A DNA stretch of 31,630 bases from an uncultured Prevotella sp. (GTDB taxonomy: Bacteria; Bacteroidota; Bacteroidia; Bacteroidales; Bacteroidaceae), in the NCBI GenBank assembly GCA_900772835.1, contig CAAGSA010000110.1, positions 1 to 31,630 of the forward strand, given 5' to 3'. The translations under genes and the position numbers were made by a program. Within the stretch, counting starts at the first letter, position 1; each line of letters opens with the position of its first letter. Below, piece after piece: positions 24,875 to 31,630 of the stretch. Below the pieces are notes generated by a model. That model had not been told where the DNA came from. It searched no databases and saw nothing but the letters and a program-made list of their open reading frames with translations.

Positions 24875-25762
24875 TCATTTGATAGTTATTTCGTAGAAGG
24901 TGGAGCCATAGCCGCACCAGCAACCCAGTCCGCCGCCGATGTTTGATTTCAGATTCTGTGTCATGGGCATCAGTGGGATGCGCGAGAGCGACATCATGTC
25001 TTCATAGCTGCGCCAAAAACTGAACGAGGCGGCATCGAGAGTGGCACACTTGATGTGCACCTTCTTGCCGAGAGTGAAGAATGGAGTGTCTATTTTCTCG
25101 ATGTTCTTTCTGCCGCGCCTTATTGCAATTTTTCCGTCATCGGCTATCATCTGTGCGTCGTATAGTCCGAGCTGTGCCGAAAGCAGTTCGTTGTCGTCGC
25201 CAATCTGCTGCGTGAAAAGCTTGATGCTTCTCTTTTCGCTTGCGGTGGCATAGACGAGAAACAGTGTGTCGGTTTCCGTCTGTATGCAATGCAGGTCTTT
25301 CAGAGATGTTGGGGCAGGGATGGTGGTTGAGGCTTCGGCGGTGAGTCCGTCGGCGGTTTCAACTCTCAGTTTGTATGTCTTGCCCACTTCTCCGCGCATG
25401 TCGTAGGATGTATAGATGAAGGGTGGGTAGTGGCTCTTGTCGTATCTGCCCACCATTATCTCCGTGTGTTCTCCGTCGGAGATGCTGACCTTCGCCCAAC
25501 GGTCGACGTATTCCGACAGACTGTCGAGCGAGATACTGTTGTTGGTGCTGAAGGATGCAGTGCGCGTGAGCTTCACCACGGGGAATCCTCCGGCGTCAAT
25601 CCATCCGTCCACTACGAGCAGCGAGCCACGGTCGGTGCCCTGCTCCTTTTCGCATCCGGCGAACAGGAGAGTGGCGATGACGGAGAGTAGCAGGCATACT
25701 GTTCCTCTTCGCTTTATTCCCTGCGGTGCAGGGAGAGCGGTATATGGTCTGTTTATTGACAT
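24875..25762 (-). CDS. DUF4249-family lipoprotein, partner of the TonB receptor
   Basis: 295 residues from the ATG at 25762. A start at 25795 is also possible and would overlap the upstream gene by 13 bp. The lipoprotein signal is LLSVIATLLFAGC with the lipid-bearing Cys at position 37, after an unusually long, basic N-terminus (GIKRR). The mature part is beta-rich: LVVDGWIDAGGFPVVKLTRT followed by a WAKVSISDGE strand and a GEVGKTYKLRV strand, which is the DUF4249 pattern. Such proteins accompany TonB-dependent receptors in Bacteroidetes, much as SusD does, probably on the outer membrane. It is the last gene of the operon and follows the receptor without a gap. The ligand is unknown. Confidence 0.8.
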   Translation of the reverse strand: MSINRPYTALPAPQGIKRRGTVCLLLSVIATLLFAGCEKEQGTDRGSLLVVDGWIDAGGFPVVKLTRTASFSTNNSISLDSLSEYVDRWAKVSISDGEHTEIMVGRYDKSHYPPFIYTSYDMRGEVGKTYKLRVETADGLTAEASTTIPAPTSLKDLHCIQTETDTLFLVYATASEKRSIKLFTQQIGDDNELLSAQLGLYDAQMIADDGKIAIRRGRKNIEKIDTPFFTLGKKVHIKCATLDAASFSFWRSYEDMMSLSRIPLMPMTQNLKSNIGGGLGCWCGYGSTFYEITIK

Positions 25763-25782
25763 ATCAGGAATTGTAATTGAAA

Positions 25783-27840
25783 TCAGAAATAGCAATAGTA
25801 GTTTATCGACGGCAGCAATGGTATTGCAAAGCGGAAGGCGTTGTATTCTATTTGGTTCATCTTGAGATTGTAGTGGAATCGGTAGAACAGGTCGTTGTTG
25901 TGTGCCGTGGCGTTATACAGCGATATGTTTATGCCGCTCCGGCGCGAGCCTTTCGTCGAGAGGTCGTAGTTGGCTGACAGGTCGAGCCTGAGATACGTGT
26001 TCACTCTGCTTCCGTTGTGTTTGCCGTATTCCGAAACGATGTTGTTGTCGAACATATAGATATGCTTGATGCGTGTGTATGGCGTTCCGGACGCGCACAC
26101 GAAGGTAGAGCCGAAGCTCCACCGTTTTCCCACTTTCAGTGTTGCCACGGCGTTCAGTTCGTGTATCCTTTCGTGGCTTGCCGGGAATCTGCCGTTGTAT
26201 TCGGTGCCGTCGAACTCTCGCCATGCCCTGCCCAGCGAGTAGCTGAGCCATCCGGTGAGTCTGCCTCTGCGCTTTTCGAGCAGAATGTTCAGTCCGTAGT
26301 TGTAGCCCTTTCCGTGTATTACCGATGCGTCGAGCGAGTAGGAGGAGAAGAGCAGGTCGAGCAGATTGCTGCGGTTCTCGATGATGTGGCGCAGCTGCTT
26401 GCAGTATATTTCTGCCGACAGGCGGTAGTGGCGTTCTGCAATCCATGTGTCGTTCTGCAGTGAGAGGTTGCAGGCGTATTGCGGCCGGTGCCTGCTGCTT
26501 GCCGCGAACCAGAATTCTATGGGCAGTCCGATGGTGGAGAATCCGCCCTGATAGAGATACTGGTGGCGTATGCCGGCATTGAGTGTGAGTGTGGAGCTGG
26601 CGGATGCCGCCCACTTTATCTTCAGTCCGGGGTCGATGGCGGTGAATGTTCCGCCATTGTTGAAGTATGCCAGGCGCACGCCAGCCTCTGCCTGCAAAGC
26701 CTGCGTTATGCAGCCGCCGTATGTGGCGTATGCCGCACCCTCCACGGCTGTCTGTACGGGTTCCCTGCTGATATGGAAGTCGAAGTTGCCTTCCATTTGT
26801 GGGTTTTGCGGTTGCATCCGGTGTCTTGTCAGTTCGGCACCGCCTTTCCATCCGCCGTTTTCCATCGTCATTTTGTATCCGGTGTCGGCTATGTATGTGA
26901 TGTTCTTGGCGTGGAATGTGGTTTCGTCGATATTGAGTCTGTTCCAGTATCGCGTATAGTATAAGGTGTGTTCCGTGCTGAAGCCTTCTTTGCGGTGTGT
27001 GTAGCATGCCGATGCCATGGCGTTGTTCCATTTCAGTGCGGTTGAGAATCCGGATGCTTTGTCTTTCTGTCTGAAGTTGTCGTGCCCGTAGTAGGCATCC
27101 ATACGCAGGGAGTTTGCGTTGTCGGGTTGCCAGATGTATGTGATGTTGTAGTCGCCGAAGGCATAGCGTATGGGACTGTCGTCCACTTTCAGCCATCTCG
27201 AATAGAGCATGTTGATGTAGGCTTCGCGCGCCGAAACGGCGATAGCCGCCTTCTTTCCTATGCGTGTCTTTACGGTTCCCTGTGCTGACATCGGTCCTGC
27301 CGACAGTTCGCCGTGCGGTTTCCTCTCGTCGCCAAACTGTTTCAGTGTCTGCCAGCTGTGCATGTCCACCATTCCGCCGAGCCTGTTCGGTGCCGAAGGC
27401 AGGGCGCACGATTTGGATATCTGCATTTCGGAAAAGTGTGCAGAGTTGAACACCGAAAAGAATCCGAGCAGATGTCCGGCGTTGTATATGGGCACACCGT
27501 TCATTGCCACCATGTTGTGCGAATTGTCGCATCCATGTATGTGCATCCCTGCATCATATTCCGAGTTTGTCTGTATTCCGGGCAGCAGCTGTGCGTAGTG
27601 CATGGGGTCGGCGTTGCCGAGGATTTTCGGCATGTCCGTCATGAGCGACATGCTGATTATGTCTGTTCCGCTCCTGCTGCGCAGGTGCGACCTCGTCCTT
27701 GCCCCCTTCACTTCCACGTTCTGCAGCGTTATGGAATCACGAAAAGCCATAAGCGTGTCGGGGTCGGCTGCCTGCACGCTTATGGCTTTGAATGATGTGG
27801 CACAGATAATAAATATGTATCTGAGAGTCTTCAATATCAT
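25783..27840 (-). CDS. TonB-dependent outer membrane receptor
   Basis: 685 residues. A signal peptide ends near residue 24 (SVQA). The plug domain spans about 38-150: VEVKGARTRS, then YAQLLPGIQTNSEYDAGMHI, then VAMNGVPIYNAGHLLGFFSVFN, with SEMQISKS and GGMVDM closing the plug. From about 165 onward it is a beta-barrel ending in the aromatic NYYCYF that outer membrane assembly recognises. There is no carboxypeptidase-like regulatory domain at the N-terminus, unlike SusC proteins, so it is a shorter receptor. It pairs with the downstream DUF4249 lipoprotein and follows a lipoprotein gene after 53 nt. Cargo is unknown; the lack of a SusD homologue argues against a glycan-utilisation locus. Confidence 0.88.
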   Translation of the reverse strand: MILKTLRYIFIICATSFKAISVQAADPDTLMAFRDSITLQNVEVKGARTRSHLRSRSGTDIISMSLMTDMPKILGNADPMHYAQLLPGIQTNSEYDAGMHIHGCDNSHNMVAMNGVPIYNAGHLLGFFSVFNSAHFSEMQISKSCALPSAPNRLGGMVDMHSWQTLKQFGDERKPHGELSAGPMSAQGTVKTRIGKKAAIAVSAREAYINMLYSRWLKVDDSPIRYAFGDYNITYIWQPDNANSLRMDAYYGHDNFRQKDKASGFSTALKWNNAMASACYTHRKEGFSTEHTLYYTRYWNRLNIDETTFHAKNITYIADTGYKMTMENGGWKGGAELTRHRMQPQNPQMEGNFDFHISREPVQTAVEGAAYATYGGCITQALQAEAGVRLAYFNNGGTFTAIDPGLKIKWAASASSTLTLNAGIRHQYLYQGGFSTIGLPIEFWFAASSRHRPQYACNLSLQNDTWIAERHYRLSAEIYCKQLRHIIENRSNLLDLLFSSYSLDASVIHGKGYNYGLNILLEKRRGRLTGWLSYSLGRAWREFDGTEYNGRFPASHERIHELNAVATLKVGKRWSFGSTFVCASGTPYTRIKHIYMFDNNIVSEYGKHNGSRVNTYLRLDLSANYDLSTKGSRRSGINISLYNATAHNNDLFYRFHYNLKMNQIEYNAFRFAIPLLPSINYYCYF

Positions 27841-27893
27841 TGTCAGTTGCGGCGCTGTTCATCGGTGTGCGATGCGCGCCTTATACGTTTTTC

Positions 27894-29144
27894 TTACTCA
27901 AACATTTCGGCAAGGTCGTCGATGAACCTCTCCAAAGTATTGATTGCGCTCTTGAATGTCTTCCTGTCGAAGTAGTCTCCGGCAGAAATTTTCGAGCCGT
28001 CGGTGAACTCCAGGAACGGTTCGCATGTCCATTCCTTGTATCCGTAGTAGTCCTCCTCCACAGCGCCGATGTATATCTGTGCACTTGGGTTGCTGCTGCC
28101 TTTCAGGTAGAGGTTGGCGTTCTTGATGCATTTGTTTGCATTGTTGATGTGCCTCTTGTATTCCTTTTCGTTTTCATCGTTCTCGTTAGCCTTTTCGATG
28201 TGGCTTTTGAAAAGGTCAAAATTGTCGATTGTGGCAGTGGCGCGCACCTTGCCGAGAATGTCGACTGTAGCAGAGAGCTTTCCTATGCTTGAGTCTTCAA
28301 TCTCCGACAGCATGCTTCCGTTGCCGGAAGCCACGGCAGTGATGAGCGTTTCGTTGCCCTTCATTATTGCCAGTGCGGCATTTGCTTCCTTTCCTTTCTT
28401 GAATGCAACCTTCGACACGTTGATGCTGTAGTCGGCGATTCTTGCCGCTACCGTAACCTCAGCCTCGTCCTTTTCAAAGTCGAACTCGCCGCTTGTCTTG
28501 ATGCTGGTGTTCACATCCACGGTCATCTTTTCGCTGCCGCTGCGTGTCAGCTCGAGCTTTATTTTCTCCGGAATCTCGAAGCTGTTGATTTCATACTCGT
28601 CGTAGTAGTAGTCCTCGTTGTCGAACTCCTCGTGGTGTATCACGGTGCCCTTGTCGCTTGCCGTCAGCGTGAGCACACACGGTTTCCTTTCAGAGTCGTT
28701 GAATGTGAATCTGAGGTGTTTGTCCGACGAGCCTGTCTTTTTCCATTTGCCGTTCACGAGCGTGAACTCTCCACGGAAGTTGGCTGCCCTGTACAGATAC
28801 TTGTAGGTATTGTTTCTTGTTGATATGCAGCAGGCGTCGAGGCATGCCTCAAACCAGTCTTCCACATTGCTGCCGTCGTTGCGTTCGTCGGCAACAATGT
28901 TCCACATCTTCGAGAAATCGTTGAATTCCGAGGCATCGAGCTTTGCCGCAAGTTCGCGCGAGGTTTCCTCGAAGTATGACTTAGCCTCGCCGGCAGACAT
29001 TTCTTCCACTGTCGGGTCGGTGTCGGGCAATTCCGTGCCGGGAGCGCCGTCGGATGTAGAATCGTTGTCGTCGCCGCAGGATGCACAAACAGCAAACATC
29101 ATAGTGAGAATGAATGCAAAAATGGTAATGTTTTTCTTTTTCAT
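27894..29144 (-). CDS. Predicted surface lipoprotein of unknown function
   Basis: 416 residues. Lipoprotein signal MKKKNITIFAFILTMMF...CASC with C23; the following GDDND is acidic, as in Bacteroidetes lipoprotein surface-export signals. Residues about 45-115 are helical. Residues about 120-290 alternate as beta strands with repeated ASGEFDFEKDEA-like segments and regular Thr/Val strands (ATVDILGKVRATATIDNF). The remainder to the C-terminus is mixed, with an acidic helix FIDDLAEMFE at the end. I recognise no family. It opens an operon with a TonB receptor and a DUF4249 protein, so a role in substrate capture at the surface is plausible but not shown. Confidence 0.75.
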   Translation of the reverse strand: MKKKNITIFAFILTMMFAVCASCGDDNDSTSDGAPGTELPDTDPTVEEMSAGEAKSYFEETSRELAAKLDASEFNDFSKMWNIVADERNDGSNVEDWFEACLDACCISTRNNTYKYLYRAANFRGEFTLVNGKWKKTGSSDKHLRFTFNDSERKPCVLTLTASDKGTVIHHEEFDNEDYYYDEYEINSFEIPEKIKLELTRSGSEKMTVDVNTSIKTSGEFDFEKDEAEVTVAARIADYSINVSKVAFKKGKEANAALAIMKGNETLITAVASGNGSMLSEIEDSSIGKLSATVDILGKVRATATIDNFDLFKSHIEKANENDENEKEYKRHINNANKCIKNANLYLKGSSNPSAQIYIGAVEEDYYGYKEWTCEPFLEFTDGSKISAGDYFDRKTFKSAINTLERFIDDLAEMFE

Positions 29145-29181
29145 AATGTTTAGTTTTATTTAGTTCAGTATAAATGCGCTG

Positions 29182-29213
29182 TAAAGTTATGCTTTATATT
29201 TCAAATGCGCAAA
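29182..29213 (-). promoter_or_regulatory. Promoter of the lipoprotein-TonB receptor-DUF4249 operon
   Basis: On the - strand: TTTG at 29213-29210, 20-bp spacer, TAACTTTA at 29189-29182, one base off TAnnTTTG. The ATG is at 29144. Confidence 0.5.
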
Positions 29214-29285
29214 CATTTGTCGACATTTTTTGCTGAATCAGCCGGATTTATGCATATATCCTGTAAAATCTGTTTTTTCCGTCTT

Positions 29286-29320
29286 ATTGTATGTGCATTC
29301 GGATAAAAGCATTATCTTTG
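29286..29320 (+). promoter_or_regulatory. Promoter of the aguAB operon
   Basis: TATCTTTG at 29313-29320 followed by CA is a perfect -7 box; ATTG at 29286-29289 is a possible weak -33 (23-bp spacer). The start codon at 29446 leaves a leader of about 120 nt. Confidence 0.55.
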
Positions 29321-29340
29321 CATTGTGAATACATCGTTGC

Positions 29341-29405
29341 GTAAGGCTTATAATTGTGCAGGATGCTGTGCCGCAAGTTGGTGCATCTGCCGCCGAAGGC
29401 TTTAC
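29341..29405 (+). promoter_or_regulatory. Folded 5' leader of agmatine deiminase gene
   Basis: Outer stem gtaaggctt (29341-29349) with aggctttac (29397-29405), 9 pairs including two wobbles; inner stem gcaggatgc (29358-29366) with gcatctgc (29383-29390), 8 pairs and one bulge. Both lie just after the predicted transcription start. I match it to no known riboswitch class. Confidence 0.4.
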
Positions 29406-29445
29406 ATACAAGGAATAAGTAAGTAATTTTATCTGTTTTTACATT

Positions 29446-30492
29446 ATGATAGGAAAATATCTGCCTGCCGAATGGGAGACGCAGGCTGCCATACAGCTTA
29501 CGTGGCCCCACGCCGGTACCGACTGGTGCGGGTATCTCGACGAGATAAACGCTACGTATGTGGAGATGGCGAAAGCTATAACTAAATACGAGAAACTGAT
29601 TGTAGTGGCACCCGACGTGGATGCAGTGAGGCGTCTGCTCAAGGAGAACCTTACCGGGGAGCAGATGCAGAACACGCTCTTCCACCAGTGTCCGACGAAC
29701 GACACGTGGGCACGCGACCACGCGTTCATCACGCTGAAAGACCGCCGCAGCGGCGCATTGTCGCTTCTCGACTTCCGCTTCAACGGATGGGGCGACAAAT
29801 TCGAGGCTTCGCTCGACACGCTCATAAACAAATCATTGTATGATGCCGCCGTGGTGGAGGGGGAATACGAAGACCACAACGACTTCGTGCTTGAGGGCGG
29901 CTCGATAGAGAGCGACGGCAAAGGCACCGTGTTCACCACAACCTGCTGTCTGCTTGCGCCCCACCGCAACCAGCCGCTCACGAAGGAGCAGATAGGCGAG
30001 AGGCTGAAGCAGTGGCTATGTGCCGACCGGGTGGTGTGGATAGACTACGGACAGCTGACTGGCGACGACACCGACGGACATATCGACACGCTGGTGCGCA
30101 CGGCTCCCGACGACACGCTGGTGTATGTGGGGTGCGACGATGCCGCCGACGAACAGTATGGCGAACTGCACCGTATGGAAGAGCAGCTGGAGACGCTGCG
30201 CACTGCCGACGGCCGTCCCTACCGCCTGCTGCGCCTGCCGATGCCCGATGCCATGCACTACGACGGCGAGCGCCTGCCTGCCACTTATGCCAACTTCATC
30301 ATCATGAACGGTGCCGTGCTGTACCCCACCTACAACCAGCCCGGAAAGGATGCAGAGGCGGAACGCATCCTGCGCCTTGCCTTCCCCGGCAGAGAGATGA
30401 TAGGTATAGACAGCAGCATCGTGGTGCGGCAGCACGGTTCGCTCCACTGCTGCTCGATGCAGTATCCGGAGGGCGGAAAAAGCCAGGAGTGA
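29446..30492 (+). CDS. aguA: Agmatine deiminase
   Basis: 348 residues, PAD_porph family. It hydrolyses agmatine to N-carbamoylputrescine and ammonia. Catalytic set in order: D91 in NDTWARDHAF, E150-G-G, H212 and D214 in DGHID, and C335 in GSLHCCSMQ, where the nucleophile has a second Cys beside it. ITKYEKLIVV and FNGWGDKF are further family landmarks. Together with the downstream nitrilase it forms a two-step arginine-decarboxylase-dependent route to putrescine; the source of agmatine (SpeA) is not in this window. Bacterial AguA is cytoplasmic, and no signal peptide is seen. The gene has its own promoter and a folded leader. Confidence 0.93.
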   Translation: MIGKYLPAEWETQAAIQLTWPHAGTDWCGYLDEINATYVEMAKAITKYEKLIVVAPDVDAVRRLLKENLTGEQMQNTLFHQCPTNDTWARDHAFITLKDRRSGALSLLDFRFNGWGDKFEASLDTLINKSLYDAAVVEGEYEDHNDFVLEGGSIESDGKGTVFTTTCCLLAPHRNQPLTKEQIGERLKQWLCADRVVWIDYGQLTGDDTDGHIDTLVRTAPDDTLVYVGCDDAADEQYGELHRMEEQLETLRTADGRPYRLLRLPMPDAMHYDGERLPATYANFIIMNGAVLYPTYNQPGKDAEAERILRLAFPGREMIGIDSSIVVRQHGSLHCCSMQYPEGGKSQE

Positions 30493-30636
30493 AAAGCAAG
30501 GGATGAAGAACCGGAAAATGGCAATCACGAAACAATAAACAAAGAATGCGGGGACAGGAGAATCCGAAGGCCGAGAAGAAAAAGCCCAGGCGCTGATTCC
30601 TCCTTCCTCTTTCCCAATACCTAATTATATATAATT

Positions 30637-31521
30637 ATGAACGAACTGAGAATCGGAATACTGCAGCAGCACAAGACGGCTGACATTGCAGGAAACATAA
30701 AGGCAATAGAAGAGAATGTGGTAGACCTCGCGCGCCGCGGTGCAAAACTCATCATCCTCTCCGAACTGCACAACTCACTCTACTTCTGCCAGGTGGAGGA
30801 CGTGAACAACTTCGACCTCGCGGAAACCATACCCGGCGCGTCAACGGAGTACTATGGCGAACTGGCGCGCAGGCTTGGCGTGGTGCTCGTGATCTCGCTC
30901 TTCGAGAAACGCGCCCCCGGACTGTACCACAACACAGCCGTAGTGATAGAGAAAGACGGCAGCATTGCGGGCAAATACCGCAAGATGCACATCCCCGACG
31001 ACCCTGCCTACTACGAGAAATTCTATTTCACGCCCGGCGACCTCGGCTTCCGTCCCATCCAGACATCAGTGGGCAAGCTTGGAGTGCTCGTTTGCTGGGA
31101 CCAGTGGTATCCCGAGGCAGCGCGGCTGATGGCCCTGCAAGGGGCAGAGATACTGATTTTCCCCACCGCCATCGGCTACGAATCCACCGACACCCCCGAG
31201 GAGCAGCAGCGCCAGCGCACGGCATGGACCACCGTGCAGCGCGGGCATGCCGTGGCAAACGGTCTGCCCGTGGTCACCGTAAACCGCGTGGGCTATGAGC
31301 CAGACCCTTCGGGACAGACGAACGGCATACAGTTCTGGGGCAGCTCGTTTGTTGCCGGACCGCAGGGAGAACTCTTCTATCAGGCTTCCGACAGCGAGGA
31401 GGAAAGCCTGATATTCGATGTGGACCTTCAGCACAGCGAGCACGTGCGCCGCTGGTGGCCGTTCCTGCGCGACCGCCGTATCGACGAGTACGACGGCATA
31501 ACCAAGAGATTCATGGATTAA
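30637..31521 (+). CDS. aguB: N-carbamoylputrescine amidase
   Basis: 294 residues, carbon-nitrogen hydrolase (nitrilase) superfamily. The catalytic triad is E43 (ILSELHN), K116 (KYRKMHIPDDP) and C153 (LVCWDQWYPEAARL). YYEKFYFTPGD and TVNRVGYEPDP are typical of the AguB branch. It splits N-carbamoylputrescine into putrescine, CO2 and ammonia, completing the pathway begun by AguA. It lies 144 nt after aguA; that gap shows neither a clear promoter nor a terminator, so cotranscription is likely. A C9 run begins 6 nt after its stop codon. Confidence 0.93.
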   Translation: MNELRIGILQQHKTADIAGNIKAIEENVVDLARRGAKLIILSELHNSLYFCQVEDVNNFDLAETIPGASTEYYGELARRLGVVLVISLFEKRAPGLYHNTAVVIEKDGSIAGKYRKMHIPDDPAYYEKFYFTPGDLGFRPIQTSVGKLGVLVCWDQWYPEAARLMALQGAEILIFPTAIGYESTDTPEEQQRQRTAWTTVQRGHAVANGLPVVTVNRVGYEPDPSGQTNGIQFWGSSFVAGPQGELFYQASDSEEESLIFDVDLQHSEHVRRWWPFLRDRRIDEYDGITKRFMD

Positions 31522-31526
31522 TCTCT

Positions 31527-31535
31527 CCCCCCCCC
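31527..31535 (+). repeat. C9 homopolymer after aguB
   Basis: Nine C's directly 3' of the aguB stop codon (31519-31521), outside any recognised gene. It is the second-longest G/C run in the window. What lies downstream is cut off at 31630. Confidence 0.7.
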
Positions 31536-31630
31536 AATCGCTTTCTATGTTAATATCCAAATGTTTTGACCATTATTTTCAATTTATGCTGAGATTTTAT
31601 ATTCAGGGGTGAATGTTTGGCGATTTCTGA

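Larger units (their letters stand above)
29145..29445. other. Divergent promoter region with structured leader
   Basis: 301 bp between the minus-strand lipoprotein operon and aguA. It holds the two promoters listed separately (29182-29213, 29286-29320) and the folded leader of aguA (29341-29405). No gene seen. Confidence 0.6.

Noticed and set aside
25913..27532. 539-codon minus frame in the TonB receptor region
   Set aside because: Same strand but different frame from the receptor; the translation is dominated by Arg, Gln, His and Thr and lacks any domain, while the receptor frame has plug and barrel features.

Overview
The window looks like a chromosomal segment of a Bacteroidales bacterium, most likely Prevotella or a close relative. 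Evidence for this: promoters of the Bacteroidetes type (TTTG near -33, TAnnTTTG near -7) lie upstream of many genes; a SusC-like receptor is paired with a DUF4249 lipoprotein; a very large secreted protein ends in a type IX secretion (T9SS)-like tail; a DUF4492 gene sits in front of cydAB; and agmatine deiminase is of the PAD_porph family. No tRNA, rRNA, insertion sequence, integrase or CRISPR array was recognised.

Layout. 1-543 is non-coding, with hairpins and an 11-bp tandem repeat. 544-1977 (-) is a PurF-like protein whose glutaminase half has lost its catalytic residues. 2249-3982 (+) is a small TonB-receptor-like barrel. 4072-11876 (+) is a probable four-gene operon: periplasmic 5'-nucleotidase/UshA-like enzyme, NudC-like Nudix hydrolase, a 1277-residue GT2 + DUF4922 (HIT/GalT-like) + SpoIID fusion, and an AmpG-like permease. 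11877-12805 carries two degenerate tandem arrays, two terminators and, between them, an unlisted 30-residue membrane peptide gene (12211-12303, -) with its own promoter. 12806-15811 (-) holds a FucP-type sugar transporter, a coiled-coil zinc-ribbon protein and a Nif3-like protein. 15952-16809 (-) is a lipoprotein DNA/RNA endonuclease, divergent from a DUF4492-cydA-cydB operon (16943-19893, +). 19894-20295 is non-coding, with hairpins and a 22-bp array. 20296-24628 (+) is the large T9SS-type protein. 24875-29144 (-) is a lipoprotein/TonB receptor/DUF4249 operon. 29446-31521 (+) is aguA-aguB, which converts agmatine to putrescine.

Most interesting points. (1) The big secreted protein is split by a C10 homopolymer just after its signal peptide. 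One C fewer restores a single 1443-residue frame, which is the hallmark of slipped-strand phase variation, though a sequencing error would look the same. (2) The GT2-DUF4922-SpoIID fusion, in line with nucleotide- and nucleotide-sugar-cleaving enzymes and a muropeptide-type permease, suggests an uncharacterised envelope-glycan or peptidoglycan turnover system. (3) The small membrane peptide is a complete, isolated transcription unit. (4) The PurF-like protein keeps its PRPP site and four Fe-S cysteines but lacks the glutaminase nucleophile. (5) Four intergenic regions carry sequence-unrelated tandem arrays whose periods are near 11 or 21-22 bp.
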